Assembly: GCA_028554645.1 (NCBI GenBank)
Contig: JAQOOI010000079.1
Coordinates: forward strand, 310,001-374,000
Reading direction: 5' to 3'
Length of the DNA: 64,000 nucleotides
Source of the DNA: Omphalotus guepiniiformis
Lineage: Eukaryota; Basidiomycota; Agaricomycetes; Agaricales; Omphalotaceae
Part shown: piece after piece, positions 56,155 through 64,000 of the stretch
How positions within the stretch are numbered: the first letter of the stretch is position 1
Layout of the letters: each line of letters opens with the position of its first letter
Program-made: the position numbers and the translations under genes
The notes under the pieces: generated by a model
Seen by the model: the letters and a program-made list of their open reading frames with translations, nothing else
Told to the model about the DNA's origin: nothing
Database searches by the model: none

Positions 56155-56829
56155 CCATATATTTTCGACATCAACTATCTTCTGTATCCGTTGTCTATAT
56201 GCTGTATCATCGCTCTCTCCTGGTGGCTTACCTACCTCGCTTCATGAAAAGTTCTTTATCAAACTACATACTTAGTGAGCTCTGTTGAACTGGCCGAGTT
56301 TCCTTCCTTCCTTCCTTCCTATCTCGATTCCGACCTCGATTCCGACAGCAGTGACAGCGAGACCGAGTGCCCGGCCTGATTGTTACAAATTACTTCCTGT
56401 ATCCGTTGTCTATATATTGTATCATATTTCGTGAGCTCTGTTGTACTGGCCTAAATCCTTGCTTAGCTTTTGGCCAGGACACCTGACAACTTTATGGGAC
56501 GACAGCCATTGCGAAAAGACTACAGGTGGACCTGACAGGCCTTAAAATACATACTGCGTGTATCTTTACGCTAGAAGTTCGGTTTTCGACTGTGTACTAA
56601 GTCTAGCTTCGTACTACGTAGACTTGGCACTGAATGCGTCGGACGACAAGCGACACAGCGATGGTAAGACTCATGACGATGACTCTGTACGCCTTTGTGT
56701 AATCAGCATTATCTAACCATTGTACTTTCTTATAGTGGCTTGATGTCTCGTTCAACGCGTACCAACATGACCCTTATTCCTCCTTACCCTTGACCTCAAA
56801 TAGCTTCGAACTTCGAATCATTGAAATAA
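56155..56829 (+). pseudogene. Family relics downstream of copy 8
   Basis: Exon 3 relic at about 56322-56380 and eroded exon 1 at about 56490-56545, mirroring those after copy 5. A short ttcc tandem (cttccttccttcctt) lies at about 56300. The flank repeat with gtacgcctttgtgtaat runs into the copy 9 promoter, which has ACGCGT at 56755-56760. Confidence 0.65.
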
Positions 56830-57656
56830 ATGACCAGCCTGGAATGGGACGAAAGTATTTGTCATGAAACGACGAGTTTCCCAGACAAGCCTTATGCTCG
56901 TCTCTCTGATAGAGCTAAGCAGGAACGTCAGAAGGTACGTGCTAGATACTGCAACGCGTCGATTCATACGAACATATTGACTAAATTCACACAATAGAAA
57001 ACGAGGGCATATCTAGCTGTCCGTCAACCTCAGAGAAAGCTCGACCCGCGTATCCTCGAACTAGCGATGAATCGCACATCGAAATACTACGACAAGAAGC
57101 TTCCGTATTTGCACTTTGGGCTCAAAGTCTCTCCCAAGTCTTTTGACGCTTGTATCAAACGCAATCGTTTAGAGGTTGATATGGGCGATACACCAGAGCA
57201 AAACGATGAGGGAGATAAGATGCTGTACGCTCTGGAGGCTGTCACGGAATTCCTTGAGCACAAGGGGGGCCTCCCAATTCAAACAGTATTTCCACTGGAA
57301 GAGCACGGTGGCCACTTTTTGTTTGCTCTCGATAACACGAACACTCTTCATCACCAGCGATTCAGAGTGTGGAAGAAGTATGCGAAGGAAGCTGTGCAGG
57401 TAATCGGGGATGAGTTGGGTCTTGGGGACCAGAAAGCGATGTGGTGGTGGGATTCCCAGTATGGCGAGGGGTAAGTCCTCGTTTCCCGGTTCTTGGAGCA
57501 TACGCTAAACTCATTGGCTTATGCAGCTATACATCTCCAATTCCCGACTACAATCCGCCTCAAATCAATCCAAAGCCGAGTGTGGTCAAGCCTCGGAAAC
57601 GGATTCACTTTGATTTCGACATTTATGATTCCGAAAGTGGGGAAGAGACCGAGTAA
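56830..57656 (+). CDS. Orphan 'MWWWD' family, copy 9 (235 aa)
   Basis: Exons 56830-56934, 56998-57470 and 57527-57656. Subgroup B with MNRTSKYYDKKLPYLHFGLK, SFDACIKRNRLEVDMGDTPE and DQKAMWWWDSQYGEG. Exon 2 is one or two codons longer than average; exon 3 has an extra KR (KPRKRIHFDFDIYDSESG). Exon 1 contains SFPDKPYARLSD. Most similar to copy 3 overall, with a chimaeric NRTS start like copies 5 and 8. Frame intact. Confidence 0.85.
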
Positions 57657-57991
57657 CCATATATTTTCGACATCAATTATCTTCTGTATCCATTGTCTAT
57701 ATCAGCAGCTGTATCATCTCTCTCTCCTGGTGGCTTACCTACCTCGCTTTATGAAAAGTTCAAAATCAAACTACATACTTAGTGAGCTCGCTCTATTGAA
57801 CTCGGCCGAGTTTCCTTGCTTAGTTTTTGGCCAGGTAACAACTTTATCTCCATATGCATCAAGTTTTTCAATTCGCCAAACGAGTACTACAAACAATGGC
57901 TTGGTGGATGTGGCTCGCGTGACAAATACGCATTGTTCTTATAAGAACCTTCCCTGCGTACCGAGTCGCCCCAACCGCTCTCGACGCTACA

Positions 57992-58836
57992 ATGACCTCT
58001 TTGGAGTGGAACGAGCAAATTTGCATGGAAATGACAGGTACACCTGACAGGCCTTACGCTCAACTCACAAAGAGGGCCGAGGAGGAATGTGAGAAGGTAC
58101 GCGCTACGACTCCAGATTAATCCACCCCACTAAAAACACTAAAACTTCCACTTGGCTTTTATTACCCGCAGAGATTGCAGGTATATTTGGCCGTTCGACA
58201 ACCTCAAGAAGACCTTGACCCACGTATCATCAAACTCGTAAAGGATCGTGCAATGTCCCTAGACGAGAAGCCATATCTGCACTACGGTCTCATTGTTCAT
58301 ACTGACACCTTCAAGCCTTGTGTGGTCCGCAATCGTCTAAAGGTAGCCAAACACGGAACTTCAGAAAATGACGAGACACACGAAATGCTAGAAGTTATGC
58401 ATGCTGTCCGAAGATTTCTGCAGAAAAAGTCTCGCCTCCCAATCAGCATGGAGTCGCCGTTTGAAGACTATAGTGCCAGTGACCATATGGTGATTGCTCT
58501 GGATAACACGGACACACTTCGTCACAGGACATTCAAACTGTGGAAGGAATTCATTGGGCCTGCGCTACAGATCATCCGGGATGAGCTTGGTCTTGGAGAC
58601 CAGAAGGCTATGTGGTGGTGGGATTGTCATTGTGACATGGGGTGAGTTCTGCAACTTGTGTTTATTGAAATCATGACGGACTGATTGTATTATTATGCAG
58701 ATGGGTATCTCCAATCCCTGACTACAACCCGCCTCAAATCAACGAGATGTATCCTAAGCTTCGGGCGTTGAGCCACCTTGATAGCGACTCAGAGTCCGAA
58801 ATTGAAAGCGAAACAATTGAAAGCGAAACTGAGTAA
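57992..58836 (+). CDS. Orphan 'MWWWD' family, copy 10 (236 aa)
   Basis: Exons 57992-58096, 58172-58641 and 58701-58836. Subgroup C, the intact relative of copy 7. Divergent exon 1 (MTSLEWNEQICMEMTGTPD, then LTKRAEEECEK). The core has KDRAMSLDEKPYLHYGLIVH, FLQKKSRLPISMESPFEDYS and GLGDQKAMWWWDCHCDMG. The exon 3 start is WVSPIPDYNPPQ instead of YTSPIPDYNPPQ, and the tail is Glu-rich (SEIESETIESETE). Splice sites GTACGC/CCGCAG and GTGAGT/TGCAG. Confidence 0.83.
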
Positions 58837-59646
58837 CTGGGCCTGTTGTATAATCACTACTTCCGTGTCATCTGTATCGCTATCTATGCTATGTCATCGC
58901 TGTGTACCCTGCTAAGGGCGAGCGGTTGAGCGTGTGGCCGTTAAACTACATGATGTGCCTTGGAGTTTCGTTGAAGTTCGACTATGTTCCTAGTCTTGCG
59001 AGTCAGCATCCAGGTTATCCATATGTCGCATTCCTTCAAAGTCTTCCCTTGTTGGTTGATCGCAAAACCACGATAGAGTCGGAAACGCCACACTCATAGC
59101 AGTCAGAGGCGAAGACTTTTTGACAAAAGGGCAGCAAGTTCAAAACCGAAGGCGTCACGCACCTGCATATATGCAACATAATAGCGTAGAAAAACATTTG
59201 CGTGTTCGTGATACAAGTATACATGAGTAATTCGAGTCTGCTACCGTAGTTATATGAACAAGTAGCCCCTAATAGCAGCATGAACTCGCCGGTTCTGCCG
59301 AAGGCTGCGGGTACAAACCGTACGATATCCATGTACCATGAGTTAAATTAACGTTCCACCAGCGCGAGACGAGAATAAGATAATCATCCCCCCAACTCGT
59401 TTTCCTCCACACCATCCTGCGCTTGGCAATCCGAGCGTCAATGCGTCAACGTCAACCAACAATCTCATAAACCTTGAATCGATTAATGCAAAATCCCTGC
59501 GCAAAGGGAATCGCGTCAATATACATCTCCACGCTTGAGAAAGTCAAGCAAGAGGCAGTTCACTATCCCGCATAACCCACTTCTTAACCCACCCTTGACC
59601 CTCAGCCTAGTCGTAGATCCCCAACCTGGCGCCCAGGCCAGTACAG
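58837..59646. other. Spacer between copies 10 and 11
   Basis: No accepted gene. 'aggtgcgtgacgcc..cggttttgaac' at 59130-59165 recurs, diverged, at about 60605-60640 ('caaaaccgaaggcg.c.cgcacct'), marking another shared flank block around copy 11. Confidence 0.45.
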
Positions 59647-60483
59647 TTATTCAGTCTCGCTCTCACTACCGGAATCCGAGCTGTCAGAATCATAAGAGTC
59701 ACTATCGTAACTCTGAATCAACGACACTTTCGGCTTCGGATTCATTTGAGGTGGGTTATAGTCAGGTATCGGAGAAAAATACCTGCAATTGGCAATCAAT
59801 TTCGCAGTAGCAAGTTCAAGAAACTCCAAACTCGGACGCTTACCTCGAACCATACTGTGAATCCCACCACCACATCGCCTTCTGATCCCCAAGACCCAAC
59901 TCATCCCTAATAGCCTGCAACGCAGGACCCACAAGTCCATCCCACAACGGAAACTTCCTATGCCGAAGCGTATCCGTATCATCCAGCGCAAACAAAATAT
60001 GATCCGTCTTCTCTTCAAGCGCAAATACCGTCTGAACCGGGAGTCCACCCTTGCTCTCAACAAATATCTCAACTGCCTGTAAAGCGCACAGAGGGTCCTC
60101 TTTCGCAGAGTAGTCCGGTGTCCCACGGAATGGAACCTGCAGATGATTGCGAGCAATGCATGGCTCGATAGCAGCAGGAGGAACCATGAGCCCGTAATGA
60201 AGATACGGAACTTTGTCGAATGCCATCGTGCCACTTGTTGCTAATTCAATGATACGTGAATCGAGAACTTCCTGAGGTTGCCGAACAGCCATATAGGCTC
60301 GTAATCTCTATATGTAGGTTGAGAGCTTCAGCTCAGACTATTCTCGTATTATAATTAAATGTGTTTCGCACATACCTTCCGACACTCCTGTATTGCCCTA
60401 TCCGTAGGCTGACGATAACGCATGCCTGGTGCAACCGTGGTTTCCCGACAAATTGTTTCGTCCCATTCTAGATCAGAAGGCAT
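59647..60483 (-). CDS. Orphan 'MWWWD' family, copy 11, inverted (235 aa)
   Basis: Exons on the minus strand 60483-60376, 60307-59844 and 59782-59647. The only copy on the minus strand. Subgroup A: SGTMAFDKVPYLHYGLMVPP, QVPFRGTPDYSAKEDPLCAL, LGLGDQKAMWWWDSQYGS, tail SDSYDSDSSDSGSESETE. Exon 1 is one codon longer (MPSDLEWDETICRETT) and has RQPTDRAIQECRK. The core promoter has tatataagtaag with ACGCGTCG (60525-60530 on the plus strand), like copy 6. Frame and splice sites are intact. Confidence 0.85.
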
Positions 60484-61032
60484 GGCAAGGTTGATTCGAA
60501 GTTTTAGGTGTGTTCATTCGCGCGACGCGTCTTACTTATATAACTCATGGCCCGGTTCGGTTTCTATATATAGTCATACAGTACCGCTATTATTGCGCAA
60601 AACGGCAGCAAGTTCAAAACCGAAGGCGCCGCGCACCTACATATGCAAAGTACACACGAGTATTTCAATCCTATCATGACATTTTATCCAGTTGTACCCA
60701 TTAGGTTCCTTAGTAGGGGCTACAAAAATTCTTGAAAGTCATTCCTAACTTGGTGCTGGTTTATGGTGAGTTTCTCTCGGTGTCCTACACGCTCTCCCGG
60801 ATCGTCCTCAATCTTAATATGATCATCTCGTCAAATCCTGGTTCTGTGTGGTTCTGTAGTGCCGATGAGGAGTTCTGAACGGGTTTGCTCGGTAACAATG
60901 ACGAGAAGATGTGGCACCAAGGAATGTTGGGCAGATTCAAAGCAACGACAGCGTTTACAAATTCATAGACTTTGCGACAGAGTATAATACAGGATAAAGA
61001 TTTGTAGCAAGCGCAAGACACGACACTGGGAA
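60484..61032. other. Copy 11 upstream region; no further gene seen
   Basis: Contains the copy 11 core promoter, then sequence without a supportable frame. A 93-codon minus frame (60785-61066) is the untranslated continuation of the next gene. Confidence 0.4.
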
Positions 61033-61607
61033 TCAGGGATTCAAAGACGACCTGAAGCAACGGCAATGAGATGTAAGATCACGCAAAAGAAACCAAGAAA
61101 CATACCTTTACCCTTCCAGCGGGTCATCCAACGACTGATACCACTCCGGCTCCCTCTCCGTCCTCAAAGCCTTCTTCAACCTCTCAATCGTCTCGGGTGG
61201 TGGCAACTCCCTCCCGTCATCACTCGAATTATGCGAGAAAATAATTGCACGATAAGAGCGCCCATTCTCCACGGCCCTCATGAAGATTGATCGTTTCCAA
61301 ACCTTCCTTGCAGCAGATTTCAGTGTCATGATCACCGTGGATAAATGATCGTCTAAGCGAATGCCTGAAGACAAATCACGACCAGCTCCTGCGAGTCTAT
61401 TTCTGTACGCCGGGTCAGCCATGCCTTGAGAAGAAGGTTATTTGTATCTGAGGAGAAGGAGAACAAGGACGACTTGCGAGCATTGTGACGTTCGATGGCC
61501 CTATTGTACGCAGGATGGGCTCTCATCTCCTCTGTGGTGAATATTATGCCGAAAACCAAAGGTAATTCGCCTTTACGCTTTAGAGGGGGTAGTTGAGTTA
61601 ACTTCAT
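61033..61607 (-). CDS. Small unknown protein, at least 2 exons
   Basis: Starts MKLTQLPPLKRKGELPLVFG at 61607 and continues IIFTTEEMRAHPAYNRAIER; the overlapping frame from 61422 gives LDDHLSTVIMTLKSAARKVW, MRAVENGRSYRAIIFSHNSS and ERLKKALRTEREPEWYQSLD. The two frames must be joined by a short intron or a slip near 61400-61450 that I could not resolve. A final intron (GTAAAG ... GCTTCAG) then gives a short end with a stop at 61033. About 160 aa in total, soluble and charged. The family is not recognised. Confidence 0.5.
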
Positions 61608-62595
61608 GGTTTTTGTGAATAGGCAGCCATTTGAGTTTCAGTTCATACATCGACGATTCGCGCTATGCGAGATCAGCACGTGATGTGAACGCGACCGCGT
61701 GTACGTGGCTGCCGCTGCGTAGGGCCGGCTTAGGCTCACCTGTTCACCTGTTCACCTGAATCGCTGTGCTCATCGTTTCCCCGCCGCCAAGGCTGCCGTC
61801 CCCAGGCAGAATCCGCAACTGAGGCGAGTTTCGCAACTGAGGAAGGTTCCGCGTAATCAATAATCCAACCTATCCACTTGTGAGTAGCTGTGTGTCGTCT
61901 ATACATTGCTTAAAATTCGAAAGAGGTAGAATCTCGTAGGTTACAATTCAACGTTCAACCGGGGCGGGGCAGCTAAAGCAGGAAGCAGTGGGGGGTCACG
62001 TAGCGAGGCTCCGCAGGCTGCTGGGTTGACTGTGAAGTTCATCCGAAACAATTGCGAAAGAAGGTTGAAATGCATTCTCAATCGTGTTTACAGGATCGGA
62101 GGCCTCAGTACTTAGCAGTGGCCCTTGGCTCTGAAGATGCATATTCCTCCAATTTCCGCCTTCGCAAAATCGCTACCATCGCAGCTCCGTGACACCGTGA
62201 AGGTTTCAAACGTTCATCCGGCTGCTACAACATTGGATCATTCTCAAAACCTCTGTGTCTTGTCACTGACTCCCTGGTCAGCATCAAGGTGATGAGTGCT
62301 GTGCATGTAAGTGATCAATAAAAGAAGCCCCGTGATCATTAAAACAGACTTACTGATGCGATGATACCGATCACAAAGGAACGAAGGTGGGTGAAGGAAG
62401 TATACTACGATACGGTTCCTAGAGAGAACTTCACTGCCCAGTCTGGGGCGGGTCGACACGGCGTAGAATCTGGTCGCTACACTTCCACTCAGCCTGCTAT
62501 CATATACATCCCAAGCAGCGCAATATCATCTCCTGGCGCTAAAGATGGCCTATATAATTATGTTAATGGCACACTCCCTTCTGTTCCTCACGACT
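61608..62595. other. Spacer upstream of the kinase gene
   Basis: No gene recognised. 'cacctgttcacctgttcacctgaa' is a short tandem at about 61738-61760. Confidence 0.4.
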
Positions 62596-64000
62596 ATGCC
62601 TCCTGTGGAAGGGACAGAAGTCATCGAGTTGTTCAGCTCTGTCTGTGATATCGTTCCGTTCCTCCGTCCTGCCAAGGCAATCATTGATTTGATCATCGCG
62701 GCAATCGAGAAAGTCGAGGACAATACCCATCAATGCAGCTACCTGTTACACAGATGTCTGAACTTGTACTTGCACGTTCACGGTGATTGCTGCGAGGGCT
62801 TTATCACTGAAGACGCTTACTCTGCCGCTCTCTGTCAGCTCCGAGCGTAAGTCCGATATCTTTGCGTTGATGCAGATGTTTCTCATTCTATGCTATAGAT
62901 CGCTGGAGAAAATACATCTCTGCGTGGTTGAGATATCTCGTAAAACACCCCTGCAGCGGTTATTCCAGCGTCAGGAAATTTCCGATACAATTCAAAATGC
63001 CCATAGGGATCTTGATGGATGTGTGGAATTGTTTCATGTACGTGGTACGCAACATGAATATATCCCCCGGTTTCATGATGTACACTTCGTAGGTGGATGC
63101 TACCACATCGCTAATCTTCGTTCTCGAGAAACACGAAGCTGCTCGTGTGAGGGATCAAGCACAACTGAATACTACTTTGATGCAACTGCTAAGAAATGAC
63201 GTTGACATTCTGACCAACTTGGATTTGAGAACAGATCAAATAATGGAAGCTATACGGGGTCTTCAGAATGTACGTGCTCAAGAATTGCATACAGGAAGCG
63301 AGTACTGAGCTGAACTCGAATCACTTGAACATAGACCCTTAAGAGGGGCAATACCGATAGCATACAAGAGAAGTTTGCTGAAGAAAGCCTTCAATCATTG
63401 CTTCGTGAAGGTCACAATGTACAGCCTCCATATGAATGGGCTGTATCCTCAATGGAGATACTTGTCGAAGGAGAGGTGCTAGGTTCTGGTGCTTTCGGTA
63501 CAGTTCATTGTGGGCGGTGGAATGGTTCCCGGGTGGCAGTGAAAAAGCTCGCCAGAGGTACTCCGCGCCAGGTACGTAGAAATATTTTAAAAAATTGGTT
63601 CTTGTTTCGAGTGCATCTTAATTGTACTACCAGGTGCTCGTTCAAGAGATTGAAATTTGGCGGAAAATGCAGCATCCACATATTGCTTCGTTCTTTCGCG
63701 CTTGCATTGACTCACATCCTCCTCTCATGCTTTCGGAGCTTTATGAATACGGCAATGTCATTCAGTATATCTTCTCACACAAGGAGTGTAATCGCTTGAG
63801 ATTAGTACGTGATATTGGTTTCTTCTGACAAGGCATTTGATTCACTGCTAGGCTGTGCCTCCATAGTGTTACCAGATATCACTGGGGATGCAATTTCTTC
63901 ATGCTCACAAGGTTATACATGGAGACCTGAAACCTGTACGTGTTTCTTCTGATCATGGTCGAAATTGTTTAGTTTATCTTAGCGAAGGCAAACGTCCTCA
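62596..64000 (+). CDS. Protein kinase with MLKL-like N-terminal helical domain (3' end beyond window)
   Basis: Exons (62545 or 62596)-62846, 62899-63037, 63093-63269, 63335-63571, 63634-63804, 63867-63935, then 63988 onward, all in frame. The N-terminal ~220 residues are helical: FSSVCDIVPFLRPAKAIIDL, IIAAIEKVEDNTHQCSYLLH, LCQLRASLEKIHLCVVEISR and ISDTIQNAHRDLDGCVELFH, then a coiled region with DVDILTNLDLRTDQIMEAIR. This pattern fits the four-helix domain of MLKL and related fungal proteins. The kinase follows: GEVLGSGAFGTVHCGRW (glycine loop), RVAVKKL (Lys), EIEIWRKMQHPHI, and HGDLKPANVL (catalytic loop) at the window edge. It looks TKL-like. I favour ATG 62596; an upstream ATG at 62545 would add a hydrophobic stretch. 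Confidence 0.75.

Overview
This window looks like nuclear DNA of an Agaricomycete (mushroom-forming basidiomycete). The basis is gene architecture with many roughly 50-70 nt GT-AG introns, a basidiomycete-type sesquiterpene synthase, a KDZ transposase with a CxC2-type cysteine cluster, a TET/JBP-like 2OG-Fe(II) dioxygenase of the kind linked to KDZ elements in mushrooms, and a Ty1/copia element. All gene models were read by eye from the sequence; splice sites given to the base were checked for frame, the others are approximate.

Layout. (1) 0.4-3.5 kb: a cytochrome b561 gene and a decayed DEAH-box helicase relic, both on the minus strand. (2) 3.8-11.2 kb and 46.1-60.5 kb: eleven copies of one three-exon orphan family (about 230-240 aa, core signature GLGDQKAMWWWD, acidic tail). 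Ten are on the plus strand and the last is inverted. Copy 2 carries a complete 5.4-kb copia element inside intron 1, with 5-bp target duplications and nearly identical LTRs. Copy 7 is broken. Partial relics and a segmental duplication lie between the copies. (3) 11.4-12.4 kb and 44.7-45.0 kb: the 3' and 5' parts of one sesquiterpene synthase, both on the minus strand and separated by 32.3 kb. (4) Between the two parts, 12.4-44.7 kb: what I interpret as a giant composite DNA transposon or nested insertion. Both ends are rich in short GAAA/GGAA-type repeats in inverted orientation. Inside are a GIY-YIG/T5orf172-like gene, a KDZ transposase, two unknown small genes, a 177-bp tandem array, a TET/JBP-like dioxygenase broken by an exact 28-bp duplication, a coiled-coil gene, further tandem repeats, a Crinkler-like protein with nuclease-like and kinase-like domains, and four conserved or unknown multi-exon genes. 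(5) 51.4-52.8 kb: an unrecognised 430-aa gene inside the orphan array. (6) 61.0 kb to the end: a small unknown gene and the 5' part of a protein kinase whose N-terminus resembles the MLKL-type four-helix domain.

How the parts fit. Without the 32-kb insert and the copia element, the locus would be a compact cluster of orphan-family copies around one terpene synthase. The family keeps exon phases and reading frames in ten of eleven copies despite clear sequence divergence, which suggests selection. Several copies share a core promoter carrying ACGCGT, the MCB/MluI box. The mobile DNA has split the terpene synthase and enlarged one family intron to about 5.5 kb.
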